Source: Sorghum bicolor
Lineage: Eukaryota; Streptophyta; Magnoliopsida; Poales; Poaceae
Direction of reading: 5' to 3'
DNA length: 64,000 nt
Assembly (NCBI RefSeq): GCF_000003195.3
Contig: NC_012872.2
Coordinates: 23,894,066 to 23,958,065, forward strand
Positions within the stretch are counted from its first letter, which is position 1; each line of letters begins with the position of its first letter. The notes beneath the pieces are model-generated. The model was not told the DNA's origin. It worked only from the letters and a program-made list of their open reading frames with translations, and ran no database searches. Below are positions 44,205 through 55,879 of this stretch, in pieces. The position numbers were made by a program, and so were the translations under genes.

Positions 44205-44335
44205 GATGTACCGTCGGTCGGCATAGGTCGATATAGCAACATTCTATCGGTTGGTATAGATCTATGCCGACCCTTACTTGAAGTCGCTGAAAGTGGCGTC
44301 GGTATAGCCTATGCCGACCGACATGTTTTGAGCGA
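44205..44335. repeat. Subterminal repeats of 3.2-kb CACTA, left
   Basis: Several copies of TCGG(T/C)(T/A)GGCATAG and CTATGCCGACC in both orientations within about 130 bp. They match the array at 47170-47370. Confidence 0.65.
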
Positions 44336-44739
44336 CTGATAGTCTGATGCCTTAGGGACTATAAATACTGACACATAGTTTGAGGCTATAAATACTTTTA
44401 GCAACTAACAGTCCAACGCGAATCATTCACATAGAGACTATATATGCTGCTAATCAATAGTACATAAGGAATCTCAAATTAACTTTTGTCAATGTACAAA
44501 TATTGTGTGGTTTAAACCTCTACAACACAATTGTTATGTGTTACAGGTCAACAATTCACAAGCACACTTTTTAAGCACCCTCAGACCACAATTGAACAAC
44601 TATAGAAATATTATTGATATGTTCTCCCGTGTAAGAGTAGCATTAATTTAAATACAGAAACTATATGCTACTAATTGAATTATTACAGGTATCCATCTTG
44701 CACGGTTGTCCCGTTGTTCTGATACAAGATGTTATTCAG

Positions 44740-47150
44740 AAATATATGACAAACTCCAGATGTACCAGAAATCCTGAATCTCTCTTATAGATTGCTTCCC
44801 AGTTTTTGGCTTGTCTTGGTTTCACGTAGATGGCCACTGATTGTTCTTCGATCTCGCTCTGTCCAGCATCACTTGTCGTAGCACCATTAACAGGAACCTC
44901 AGTCACAGCATCTGATGCACTTACTGCTGTCCTAGGCATCTGATCCATCATCACTCAATTGGGAGTTGGATCCATAACCAGGCCTCTGTTGCAAGTACTG
45001 CTGCATCTCCCATGGCTGCGATTTTTTAAGGGGAAAAACACAAAGTCGTGAAAGCATGTCCCACTCAAAGACGTCATTGTCAGAAATCCAACAGACAAGG
45101 GGCTTCTTCTCACCTTACTGGCAGAAGACCTATCCCCTCGTTGTGCAGTGGACATTGTCTGCTAAAAGCACACAGATAGAATTAGGGTAGTGGTTCAAGT
45201 TATGGTACTAGACTGAAAACTGATAAGTTAAATGGACAACAAAAAAATAGATATTATTATGAATTGCAGTAATAGATGTGTGAGTTGTCAAGAACTCAAA
45301 TGTGTGAGATATTTATCAATAATGCCGGCTCATATATTTAGCATTTTAGCTAGGAGTTCCACAAGATTATAGAAATTGGTTACACCATGGTAGAGCTGAA
45401 CAGCTTTCAACTGATCTGGTGACACTACAGCACTCACACAAGGAGTGACACTATTAAAAACACAATCATTCTAGTGTTTGCAGATCTGGTCAAATAATGT
45501 GTATAAAAATATACAAAAGTGACAGATTATTCGTGGATTTAAAACGATTCCCTTTGGTGTACAACCATATCTACCTAATTTGCGAAATTCAATATTTTCA
45601 GAAGTTGATCAACTCAAATGTAAGTTGTTCATAAGCATGAAAGAACGATGGCTGCCAGCAAATACTAGTTGTCGCAAGAGTCAGTTAAAGTGAATGTGCA
45701 ATCTCAGAGACTTAGACTACACCAAGTGAATTCAACTAACTTAACAGATGTATATTGATATAAATTAATTTTCCTTCTTTTCACTAGGTTCTTTATTTTC
45801 CCCACCTGGCGTGTGTCCGCTGGGTACAAAACTTAGATCTTCTAAGTTGCAGGGTATGCCAATATAAACCAGTCAAGCTCCTTACCTCAGCATAGGACCT
45901 TGAGAATGATCCAGCTGCAGGTTCAGCAGGTGCTGGCGCGAATGAAAGCCTCACTGCCAAACAAAGGCAAGGGTAGGTAACGCAACAAGAAAACACCAGA
46001 GTCAGTATGCAAACAAGGACAGGATGTTTTTGCAGCTGTATGAAATTACATATATTTTGTATTGCTAGTTGGCCAGACTTTCTAAGTGAAATTTAATCCC
46101 AATGCAAAGTATCTTCAATTCTTAACTGATGGAGCAAGGCAATGGACATGCAAGTATGCAACTTCTGGTGCATAATAACTAAATTATTGTGCAATTAGGA
46201 ATAAACTTGGTCTAACAGATTAACCAGTGAAAAAAAACAGAGCAGCATACAATTCAACTACCAACCCTGCAGTGTTGTAGCTGAAGAACAAAGCCGAAAA
46301 AAATCTGCAGCCTGCAAATCACAGAAACAAAACGACATCAGCAATCCAAACAAGCACATGAAACAAAATCGAGCCCCCAAAATCCGAGCACAAACAAGCA
46401 GTCACATATTCACCCCCACGAACTTGCAGTCCTTGCTCTTCGCCTTCCCCATCTTGGGGCAAACCCTAGCACACACTGCTACCTCATCAGCGGGGATAAT
46501 GGATCCAGAGAAGGGCAGGATGAAGGCATTTGGTGAGGGGCAACAGCTAATGAATCCACATCCACACAAGGTCAGGTCGTCGATGGGGAATACGCATCCC
46601 AGAAGGACGGACGTGCTGGATCCAAGAGGGGGAGGAGGACGTGCTGGATCCGAGATGGGGAGGACATGTCCTAGTGGAATACACAAATCATTGGGAGAAT
46701 ACGCATCCCAGTGCTGGATCCAGGAGGGGGAGGAGGACGGGGAACTGATACCGGGAGGACTTACCCACAAAGCGCCACCGGATGCACTGAACCATTGCGT
46801 GGCACCGGCGGCTGCAAAGCAGCAAACTGCAGCCACGATGTGCCGCTAGCTGCAGGGAGCGGGATCCAGGAATGGCAGAGGGCGGGACGCCAAGATCATG
46901 AGAGAGTGTTGGGTGGCTACGACAGAGCTTGGTGGCGGTGGTGGATTATGACAGCAGTGGTGGTTCAGGTGACCGTGGGACTAGGCTAGGCGCGACGAGT
47001 GTTTTTTCCCCTTCGCGAATGGAGGCGGCGGCGGCGGCTGGGAAGGTAGAGGGAGCGAGTGAAGAGATAGGGTTTGGAGACTGCAGTATTTGGGCTAACA
47101 ATTTGCCATGAATGGGCCTTTGGTTTTCAGTTTCCCGTGAACCGACCTTT
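44740..47150 (-). pseudogene. Putative captured host-gene exons in CACTA
   Basis: On the - strand: a TCT/GCC-rich leader near 47,090-46,990; KMGKAKSKDCKFVG near 46,460; an exon at about 45,950-45,890 (LSFAPAPAEPAAGSFSRSYAE) with acceptor TTGGCAG and donor GAG|GTAAGG; another at about 45,157-45,115 (acceptor TTTAGCAG, donor AAG|GTGAG); then SDNDVFEWD and WEMQQYLQQRPGYGSNSQ near 45,080-44,960. The pieces look like a transduplicated plant gene. I do not recognise the parent, and frames do not join cleanly. Confidence 0.4.
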
Positions 47151-47169
47151 TTTTCATTTTGAGAGCCCG

Positions 47170-47370
47170 TCGGAGGCATGCCCCTATACCGACAGATGAT
47201 TCATCCTCTTTGCTGATCTATGGCGACCGAAGGTTCGACTCTATAGGTAAATATATATACCGACCGATAGTTCGTCGTAAAAAGTATATTTAACGACACT
47301 TGCTCTGTGGGCCAGCTATACCGACCAACAGTTTAACAGTATTAGTATATCTATAACGACACACATGTGA
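47170..47370. repeat. Subterminal repeats of 3.2-kb CACTA, right
   Basis: Copies of (C)TATACCGACCGATAG and variants, spaced 50-70 bp, next to the right terminal inverted repeat. Confidence 0.65.
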
Positions 47371-47396
47371 CGCTTAATTAGTGTTGTGGTGTAGTG

Positions 47397-48808
47397 AGAT
47401 GAAGGTGATGGAAGCGCAAAGCATTGAGGACGATGTTGACATGCTGCAAATGTTCCGCCCATGACGAGCTGTAAATAAGAATATCATCAAAAAACACTAA
47501 GACAAACCGCCTTAGGTAGGGGCTGAGGACATCGTTCATCAACGCCTCGAAGGTGGCCGGAGCGTTCGCGAGCCCAAACGACATGACCACAAATTCAAAA
47601 TGGCCATGGTGGGTGCGGAACGCCGTCTTGGCGACGTCGTCGGGGTGCATCCGCTCCTAATGGTACCCGGAACGAAGGTCAAGTTTGGTGAAGAACCTTG
47701 CCCCGTGTAGCTCATCCAACAGCTCATTAACCACCGGAATAGGAAACTTGTCTTTGGAGGTCTTGGCGTTGATGGCCCGGTAGTCGATGCAGAAGCGCCA
47801 GGACTTGTCCGCCTTTCGCACCAGGAGGACGGGCGCTGAAAACGGTGAAGTACTGGGCCGGATGATGCCTTGCGCCAGCATGGCCGCACACTGCCGCTCC
47901 AGCTCGTCCTTCTGCAGCTGGGGATAGCGGCATGGGCGCACCGCCACCGGATCGGTACCGGGCAGCAGGTGGTTGTGGTGGTCGTAGGGGCGTGCCGGTG
48001 GGAGCCCTGTGGGCTCCTCAAAGACAGCGGCGTGCTGGAGAAGTAGCGCGTCCAGTAGAGGTAGCCGAGAATCCGGGGGGGACACCGTGGCCAGCAGCTG
48101 GGCAGCAGCAGCTGGCGGTGGTGTAGTGGTGCCGTCCACCCCTTGCCAGACCACCCAACGGCCGTTCCTCCAGAACGATAGGGTGAGGGCCTCGCAGTCC
48201 CACAAGATGGGGCCCAAGGTACGGATGAAGTCGAACCCGATGATGAAGTCGAAACCGCCCAAGTTGAGGGCGACACAGTTGATGGCGAAGTCCTCGTCGT
48301 AGATGCGAACGGGAACGTTGCTGGTGATCCCTTCACAGGGCATGCGGTCCCCGCTGGCCACCGTGATGCGAAGATGCTCCCCACCAGCGGGAACAAGACC
48401 GAGGCGGCGCATGGTCTGCCCAGCAACAAAGTTGTGCGCCGACCCGGTGTCGAGGAGCGCGAGGAAGCGTTCGCCCTTGATCACAACGGGGAGCAGCATG
48501 GAGTTGGCGGCTCGAATCCCTGCCACAGCCTGAAGAGAGACCACGAATGCGTTTGCTGCGGGCTGCACGGGGGCCTCCTGGTCGGCCGGTAGTTCCGCCT
48601 GGGCAGCGGCCGCCGGGTCATCGTCGAGGTAGTCGACGCACTCGAAGTAAAACAGGCACAGACACACATGGCCGCGGACATATGGCTGGTCACAGTTAAA
48701 ACACAGCCCTTGTCGGCGTCGCTCTTGCTGCTCGGCCGGCGACAGACGCCGGAACTGGCATACTGGCTGGGACCCTTGGGTCGTGGGCTGATCCGTTGCT
48801 GCCTGCAC
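47397..48808 (-). pseudogene. Reina-like zinc knuckle, protease and RT N-terminal part
   Basis: The frame 48808-47657 has the knuckle CFNCDQPYVRGHVC, protease ALLDTGSAHNFV with second-lobe motif DFIIGFDFI, then RT from LLPGTDPVAVRPCRYP to FFTKLDLRSGYH. A TAG follows, where the family has Gln. RT then continues at 47650-47397: [24 protein letters not shown] and [12 protein letters not shown]. It is cut by the CACTA element at 47397 and resumes at 44179. Confidence 0.88.
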
Positions 48809-49735
48809 GGGGCGCTGCTGCTGCTACGGCGCCCATGGCGCCCGCTGTGGAGCCCGCACACCCCGAGCTGGAGGGGGAACTGCCGGGACAGCATCCTCGA
48901 AGGCCCGCGCCAAATACATGGCGGACTGGAGATCCTGGGGCGCAAGCATCTGCACCTGCTTCCTGATGTGGTCTGGACAATTGAGTGATGCTCCCTTGTA
49001 GAACTCCGCCTTCTGCCGAGGGGAGAGGTCGCGGGCTCCGAGAAGTCCTGGACAGTCGTATCGAAGGGAAGGCGTGCGAGCTCAGCCAACCGAGTGCCCA
49101 GCACCAGAGAGCCGAAGCAAAGCGAACAGAGGGCCCGGAAGAGTTCCTAGGATGGCATCCCTTCATCCTGTTCCAGGGCATAGTACCATGTCTGGGCGGC
49201 GTCGCGTAGGTGATAGGACGCGAGCCAAGTCCGGGCCAAGACAAGAGTTTGCTGACCCCGAAAGAACTCCTCGCATTGGTTTAGCCAATTCAGAGGATCA
49301 ACCGAGCCGTCATACGTTGCAAACTCGAGCTTGTAGAATTTCGGCCCACCTTGGGAGACCGTGGCGAGGAACGCCGTGAGGCTAGGGTCGACCGGCCCAG
49401 TCGCTGGAGTAGCCACGGGCAGGGGCGAGCCGGAGAACAACGGTCCGTCCACGCCCCCGTAGAGGACGCCGCTGGCGGAGGGTAGAACGGAGGCCAGTAG
49501 CATTGCTGGCGGTGCGTGTGTAGATGGGAACGCTGTGGTGATTGTCGAGGATGACGGCTCTGAAGCCGCTATCTGGGCATGCAACCACTCCAGCAGGGGC
49601 GACGGCGACGGTGGCCACTACAGGAGGTGGAGCAGGATCGGCCCACTTTGCGGCATCCCGTAGGGGAAGGACGTCGCGGGCGCAGCAACGGTGGAAGCCG
49701 GCAGCGGAGGGTTCGGCGGTGGCGCGGGCATCTAC
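48809..49735 (-). pseudogene. Reina-like gag
   Basis: Starts near 49735, about 220 bp after the 5' LTR. A Pro/Ala-rich N-terminus is followed by the capsid segment KLEFATYDGSVDPLNWLNQCEEFFRGQ and AAQTWYYALEQDEGMPS. A TAG then replaces Trp and the frame shifts repeatedly, with LFRALCSLCFG still readable. Confidence 0.75.
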
Positions 49736-49938
49736 AGCAGTCCAACCCACGCCGACTGCATGGAAGCCACGGCGGTGGCGATCTGATCCACCTTGGTGCC
49801 GAGGGACTCCAGGGTTAGGGGAGTTGCCACGACTGACTTCCCATCGGAGAGATTAGGCGTGGAGGTCAACGACTGTTGGGTCGACGGGGGCACCGGCGGT
49901 AGGGAGGTTGTCGGCAGCGGAGTCATCATCGAACCTGA

Positions 49939-49952
49939 GTCTGCTGATACCA
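49939..49952 (-). other. Primer binding site, tRNA-Met type
   Basis: TGGTATCAGCAGAC on the - strand, four bases after the LTR end. It matches the start of the initiator-tRNA-Met complement TGGTATCAGAGC. Confidence 0.7.
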
Positions 49953-49955
49953 GGT

Positions 49956-50185
49956 TGATAGGACTACGGATCCTACCAGGCACACTGCGCAGGTTGTATG
50001 GGTGAGAGGGTGGTGGCGCTGGACGGAAAGCTCGGCGGCGGCGCTCCGCCGCCGTGGTCGAGGGAGAGAAAGAGATCGGGGGCGCGGAGAGGCAATTAGG
50101 GCAGGGAACTGGGCTTGCAGCCCCGCTCCCAACATCAGCCTAGACCTGGGCAGATCTCCTCCAATATGAGATGCCGGTCATAACA
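49956..50185 (-). repeat. 5' LTR of Reina-like element, 230 bp, deleted
   Basis: The same ends as 36421-36801 but about 150 bp shorter. The missing part is flanked in the longer copy by the direct repeat AACT (36572 and 36724) and includes the TATA region. Confidence 0.85.
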
Positions 50186-50388
50186 ATAGTAGCCGTCACC
50201 GATTGTCCTTCTGAAATCTCCTCCATGGAGGTGTGATGCATGCGGGTTGGGTACATGTCCTACCGCTTCTTTGGGTATGGGCAACCCCAAACCAAGTGCC
50301 TAGTCTTGTTGCAGTTATAGGAGGGGCCTATTGTGATAGCATTGGTTCCTGTAGCGGCACTTGGTCCTATCTTTACTGGTATCACTAC
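50186..50388 (-). pseudogene. Chromovirus gag zinc-knuckle segment
   Basis: Reads NCNKTRHLVWGCPYPKK, a damaged CCHC knuckle, then a short linker ending EGQSVTATI at the ATAGT duplication. The protein continues as the protease at 36,420. On the other side it ends at the solo LTR duplication ACTAC. Confidence 0.7.
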
Positions 50389-53300
50389 TGAAATGACCTG
50401 ATTTTCCACGAAGGGAAAATCCACATAGTCGAAGTGTAAAATGACCATATAAATCAAATTACCCAATTCCAGTTGATAATCAACATCCATACATCGTACA
50501 AAAGCATTAAGAATAGAGAGTATTACATTATTACATTGCCACATGGCAAAAACAAAATCGAAATTATCAACCGGAACAGCTCGATAGATGCGGAAGGTAG
50601 AAACTCCATCGACTTGAGCGAAGGCATGAATGCCCTAGTCACTATATCCCTCGGAATCATAAGAACCTATATGCCAAAGTATCAGTACGATTTGTACTGG
50701 CCACTCCCACCCTATGCGCTAGCTTTGTGGAATTGGATGCAATAAAGGTAAATTCAAGAGGCCTATAATGAGCTCTGGTTTTCCTATGCATAAAGTAGTC
50801 AAATTTTATAATAATAATAATAAACCAATTATTTATTCCATACCCTTACCCCACATCTCCGTCCATACCAAACCATATCCAACCACCCCATATCCACCTC
50901 CATCACATTCACCAACATAACCCTCACTCAGGTCGACGTGCCAACTCCCACTCGGCCTGTCTCAGCGGCCCGCAGCCCTCATCCTATGGCTCACAGCTTG
51001 AAGTATCTCTCGGAGAAGGTAGAACACTCCTCTCTCTAGTCTAGTGAAAACAGAACGTAGGAAAGGTCCATAGCCGAAAGGATGGCATATGTATCGATCG
51101 ATCAACCATACACTCTGCAGAGGTTTCACTATTCCACAAGATAGCCGCCATCGATGCTTGCAATCATCTAGGCAGATTCCGGGCGCCTGCCGGCCTAGGA
51201 CAATGCCACTCTACCTCTCAACCCTGGAACACCCCAACTGGAGTGGCTGAAACTGTGAAGTCATGTCCCCTGTCCCGAATAGGGAGCCATGATCGTCTTG
51301 GGAGGGCGTGAGACCAACCCTGCCCGTACCTCCCTAACACATCCTCGCCTAGTAGTAGTGGCATCACCCTACCCGGTGGTTCGGCCGTCTCCCCCCATGG
51401 GAAGCGAGTGGAAAGCAAGGATTCCTATGATCCAGTTACTAGCACTATCAGTCCTTAGGTGTGACCAAACTGGAATATCTTCACTAGGGTTTCCATTTAT
51501 GGTGCCACCACAGCACCTCCTCCCCGAAGCTCCTCCCATCAGAGACTTACACCGGTTTCACCTCGCATACACCTCTACCACATATTTACCCTCCACGGGT
51601 ATAACCAACAGGAATGTCTAGTTCATTCCACGGCATGACTCGCCCCACAAGCTCGTCGTAGATCCCAGCCTGGTCGACTCAACCCTCACCCTCCACAAAC
51701 CCAAGACACACGCCAAGATCACCACATATCCTCACCATAAAATCCAGATCCATCACGATCACCCGGTTTGACTTCCCAAGCCAAACCATCCCCTTAGGTT
51801 CACCATCGGCGTCACATCATTGATATAAAGCCGAAGAATATATAAAGTAGAAAATATAAATAAAGCACGTGTCTAATCTATCAGCGGGTGAGCATGGTGA
51901 TAGGTAACACAAGGCAGGGTACAAGTATAGTAATTCTACTATGCAACCCTATAGCAGCAGTTATATTCAACAGAAAAATAAAGCACTAGCAATTCTAATA
52001 TTTGCGATGCGTAATGGGATCTACGAAAATGGGTGGGATGTGGCACCTTCGGAGTAGTCATCGCCTAACTCCTCCCGATACTCCCGATCCTCGTCAGTCC
52101 GATCCTCCTCCGACTCTGCACGTAGATTATTGGTCGCCGAAGCGACCCCTATAGATGAGCACAAAGAACGAATAAAAACGAAAAGATCCAAATGTACACA
52201 AAAGTATATCATCAAGTAGAAATTTATTTTATATAAATTTCGATATTTATCGTGTGATTTTTCTATATGATTTTTCTACGATTTTTAGCAATTATTTAAT
52301 ATATTAAATAAAACCTAAAAATTTAACTACTAAGAAACTGGTGGACTATAGCTCTATTGTGTAGATCCTGTCGAGATGAACCCAACGCAATTTGAACCAC
52401 TTCATTTGGAATTAAAATGAGTGAGTTATGATTTTCTAAAGGTTTATTCTATTTACAAAAAGAAAAAGGAAATTCTCCTCTCTCTGGACTATGCGTGGGC
52501 CGAAACCTGGGGACAAGGCCCGTGCGGCTTTCTTCTCTCAGGCCGGCGCTGGTGCGAGTGGGCCTGGACGGGAAACAAGGCCCATGTGGCCTTTCTCCTC
52601 TCGGGCGAGCTGGGCCTGGCCATGCTCGGCCCATCCGGCCTCTTTGCAACACGGGGCAGAGCAGCGGCGGCGTGGCGCAGGGCACGGCGCGCGGCGCGGC
52701 GGCGTGCGCGGGGCAGCGGCGCATGAAGCGGACGTGGCGCGCGACGGCGGCGGTCCAAGCAGAGGGAGAGAAGAGGGGGCGCGTTCTCACCCTTGAACGA
52801 AGTGGCTCGCCGACGACGATGCTCCAGGGTTCTTGGCGGGCGGCGAGGGCGGCTCCGGTGTGCATGACGGCGGTGTGGTGGCGGCGTGTGGGTGCTCGGT
52901 GAGGCGAGGTCGCTCGGCGCAGGGTTGACGGCGGCGTGCGGCAGGCGGTGTGCGCGGCGTCGGAAGGGCGTCGGCGGCGCGATCAGGTGCGGTGCGTCGT
53001 GGCGCGGCGGGGTGGTGGCGTAGGTGCGGGGTGCGGCGTCGTGGGAGGCCTTTTATGAGCTTGGCGGCGCGGTGCGGTTGGCCAGGCTCGGTCCTTGGGT
53101 GCGGTTCGTGCGGGGAGTGGCGCGCGCGCCGCAGGGTGCAAAGCGGGTGCATGCGTGTCGCGGTGCGCGGGGTTCGCGGGTGCGCGTGGAGCAGAGCGCG
53201 AACGGGTTGTGCGGCTGGGCGAGGTCGCGCGGCAGTGCGCATCGCGCGGAGGCGCGCGCATGCGCTGCTGGTTGCGCGGGCGTGCGAGGGCGGCTTCGGC

Positions 53301-54001
53301 ATGCGCGAGAAGAATGGGTCGCGGCTGGATGACCACAGCCTCATCTCTATGCATGATCAATGCTCACCATCCGAGAGAGCGGAGGGAGAAGAGGGTTGCC
53401 CGGTGCCTCAGTCAGAAATAGAAAGGAGAGTAGAGGACATATGGCTATTGTTTCTTACATGAAAGAGACTTGAGGGAATTGTGGGCAGCCATGAGAATAA
53501 TGTTGCCTCCTTTTATTTGTAACTAATAGAGGGTAGGCTATATATGGATTATTACTGCTTCCAGAGATTGTTGTGATGCGACATACGTGCATGGTTTGGC
53601 CAAATTAAAGTTAGGAGTGTGGATTGTTACGTGAATGAGAAGTATATATTTATTCTTTTTGTTATGTGAGTGCGGATTGTTTTACCAAGGACCGGTACAC
53701 CCTTATATGGCATTAGTTTAACATAGTAATTTAATAGAGTTAATAATTATTTATCACTTAAATAATTATTTAGAAAATTGAACAACAATACAAAAGTCAA
53801 AATAAAATTTCAAATCACCATCATGAGTTATAATGCAATAAGAGTATATGCTTTTGTAATAAAATCCTAGGGTGACAATATAACAAAAATAAATGCAATG
53901 TGGTGAGGCTTGCTACATGCCACTCATCAATCATGGGATATTTTCATAAAAAAAAATTGTAGTTGCTATTTCTGTATTTGGTAATTTTTAGGGTTGTCAC
54001 A
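50389..54001 (-). mobile_element. Solo LTR of a Gypsy element, 3.6 kb
   Basis: On the - strand it runs from TGTGACAACCC (54001) to GGTCATTTCA (50389), flanked by a perfect ACTAC duplication (50384-50388, 54002-54006). No retroelement domain is inside. A GC-rich block lies at 52490-53340. It interrupts the gag of the old chromovirus. Confidence 0.85.
52490..53340. repeat. GC-rich block in solo LTR
   Basis: About 850 bp very rich in CpG, producing long composition-driven frames on both strands, flanked by AT-rich DNA. No codon or domain support. Confidence 0.6.
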
Positions 54002-54990
54002 ACTACTACCTTGTATGGTTTTTGCTGAGCTTGTGGTCCCGTGTTCCTCCTCGGAGGGGGTCAAAACCTTGCACTTGGGGCAGTAGGATGATACTGGGGA
54101 CGCCCTACCATGGGTGCTCTTGTCTATGATGATCCAGCCTCAAAAGTCCTTTTGCAAGACTTGGATGCACTATTTTGTTATTATTGTTTTCTTGAGTCAG
54201 ATAGTCACTAATGTAAGCATTGAAAGTGGTCCTGGTATTGGTTCCCAGGGTCTTCAGCATTTTTCGATTCATGCCTCTTTGAAAGTAACAATCTTCTTTG
54301 TATCCTTGTTGACAAACTCTTGAGCATAGTGGGCAAGGTTGTTGAAAGAATGTAGGTACTCCTTCATGGTCCTGGTACCTTGGGACAGCTTCAGGAACTT
54401 AGAGATCTTCATTTCCACTAAGCTAGGTGGAATTTAGTTTCCACAAAAGGTGGTGGTAAAGCAGTTCCAAGTGATGGGGGTACCTTCAAGGTATGTAGTG
54501 CGATGATGAAACAACCAAATCCCTATGGGTCCCTGCAACTGATGCGTGGCATACTCTGGCTTCAACTCTTATGTCATCTTGAGCAGATGGAACTTTTGTT
54601 CCATGGTGTTGATCCACTCGTTAGCTTCCAGGGTTTCCACCACTTCCTTGATGATGGGGATCTTGGTGTCCATGAAGTCCTTGAACGAGCCATACTGATT
54701 GACTTCATGGCCACCCACATGACCACTAGGATTGGCCAGACGGTGGTGTTGTCAGTAATGTGGCATAGAGCAACTTCCATGTTCTCCTACATACCTTCTA
54801 TATTGTGCTAGCTTCCAAGAAATTGTACAAAGGTTATGTGATGTATAGGGGAGGAGGAGTTGGTGCCTCATGATTTTCATTTCCACAAGCAGCGCCTCCT
54901 GCTCCTAAGGAACTACCTCTAGGGTCCCAAACATGGCTACCACCGCCACACTCATTGCGATGGGTTTCCACCATCTGCATGCATCAGCAT
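54002..54990 (-). pseudogene. Chromovirus gag, decayed
   Basis: Reads from about 54990 (IAMSVAVVAMFGT) through VETLEANEWINTMEQKFHLL, ATHQLQGPIGIW, PPSLVEMKISKFLKLSQGTRTMKEYLHSFNNLAHYA. This is the Retrotrans_gag pattern of Tekay/Del-like elements. Several stops. It continues left of the solo LTR as the zinc knuckle. Confidence 0.75.
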
Positions 54991-55139
54991 TAAGTAATCA
55001 TTAGGTGCTATCATTAGAATTGTAGGTATATGTGCCACAAGTCATTTTATATAACCTTCACTCTCTCTCACCCTATATCTAAAGCTTATGTGGAGCTCAT
55101 AGGTGTGGAGATAACTAACACTAGTACAGGGAAGGGCTT

Positions 55140-55350
55140 TAGCCCCAGGCCGTAAGGGCCTTTAGTCCCGGCTACGGAACCGGGGCTAAGGTTTTAGGAC
55201 TAAATGTCCAAACTTTAGTCCCGGTTCCGCAAGCCGGGACTAAAGGTCCACCTTTAGTCCCGGTTGGTAACAGCAACCGGGACTAAAAGGTGCGCCACGG
55301 TGTGTCACCTAGCCTCCACTTTTAGTCCCGGTTGGTGCTACCAACCGGGA
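55140..55350. repeat. CACTA subterminal palindromic repeats
   Basis: Four to five copies of TTTAGTCCCGGTTGG and its complement with loops of 10-30 bases, for example 55251-55288 and 55320-55347. Typical for grass CACTA ends. Confidence 0.75.
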
Positions 55351-55879
55351 CTAAAGAGTTTTTTATTTTTTTCTTTTACTTCCTTTTCGTTTTCCATTTA
55401 GGGTTTACAATTATGTTATTATTATTTTCAAATGTGTATTGTTTGCTGCTAGTTTATGGAAACATGCACCTATAATTTATTTAATTTAAAGCATTACATA
55501 TAAATATACTATAAAACACTATATATATATATATTATATGTATCTATAGGTCCATAATATAATATTTACACATATGCATCCCGGATAAAGTATTTACAAC
55601 AAAATTTATCTCTACCACTCAAGCATCGTATAAATGATGATCATGATTTGGTTTCATTGGCTCCTCAGGGTTGAAGTAGCATTCGCCGCTGGGATTGAGG
55701 ACTTGGTCGTTAAGGAATCATGTTATTGTCTCTTGAATTCCTTTTAGGCGCACCACATCCAACACTTGCTCCTTCAACCGCATCTCCTTCAATAGACATT
55801 AAAGAAAAAAGTTAGAGGTATGAATAAGATTTATTAAATAGCAACAAAAAAATAAAATAAACTTATTATATATACATGT

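Larger units (their letters stand above)
44180..47396. mobile_element. Non-autonomous CACTA element with captured sequence, 3.2 kb
   Basis: Ends CACTACACCACAAC (44180-44193) and GTTGTGGTGTAGTG (47383-47396) are perfect inverted repeats, and the target duplication AGA (44177-44179, 47397-47399) is intact. Subterminal CTATACCGAC/GTCGGTATAG repeats sit at 44,205-44,330 and 47,170-47,370. No transposase is present. The interior has GT-AG bounded exon-like pieces on the - strand and a GC-rich, CGC-repeat leader near its right end. Inserted into the RT of the Reina-like element. Confidence 0.88.
36421..50185 (-). mobile_element. Reina-like chromovirus with chromodomain, interrupted twice
   Basis: LTRs 36421-36801 (3') and 49956-50185 (5') are flanked by a perfect ATAGT duplication (36416-36420, 50186-50190). 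A PBS for initiator tRNA-Met lies at 49939-49952 and a polypurine tract (AGGCGGGGAGGGA on the - strand) at 36802-36814. Without the Copia (38464-43659) and CACTA (44180-47396) insertions it is about 5.3 kb, the size of a Reina element. Gag, protease, RT, RNase H, integrase and a C-terminal chromodomain are all recognisable. Four or more stops or shifts plus a deleted 5' LTR make it inactive. Confidence 0.9.
21193..54990 (-). mobile_element. Old Tekay/Del-like chromovirus, host of the nested stack
   Basis: Five separated segments on the - strand give one element in the right order. They are gag (54990-54002), zinc-knuckle and linker (50383-50186), protease to RT (36420-35388), RT (33224-33096), and RT/RNase H (21658-21193). 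The interrupted protein resumes after each insertion, for example DHAK-H at 35390 continues with VRLVL at 33220. Stops and shifts are scattered throughout. The 3' half beyond RNase H is missing, replaced by an LTR fragment at 21192. No LTR of this element was identified. Confidence 0.75.

Noticed and set aside
46358..46849. 163-codon + strand frame that might be a host gene
   Set aside because: It lies inside the 3.2-kb CACTA, has low-complexity Gly/Pro text and repeats of a GGATCC-containing unit. The exon-like signals there are on the - strand.
52449..53462. Several overlapping open frames of 100-185 codons on both strands
   Set aside because: They coincide with a CpG-rich block of an LTR, are Arg/Ala/Pro-rich in every frame and show no domain. 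Composition explains them.
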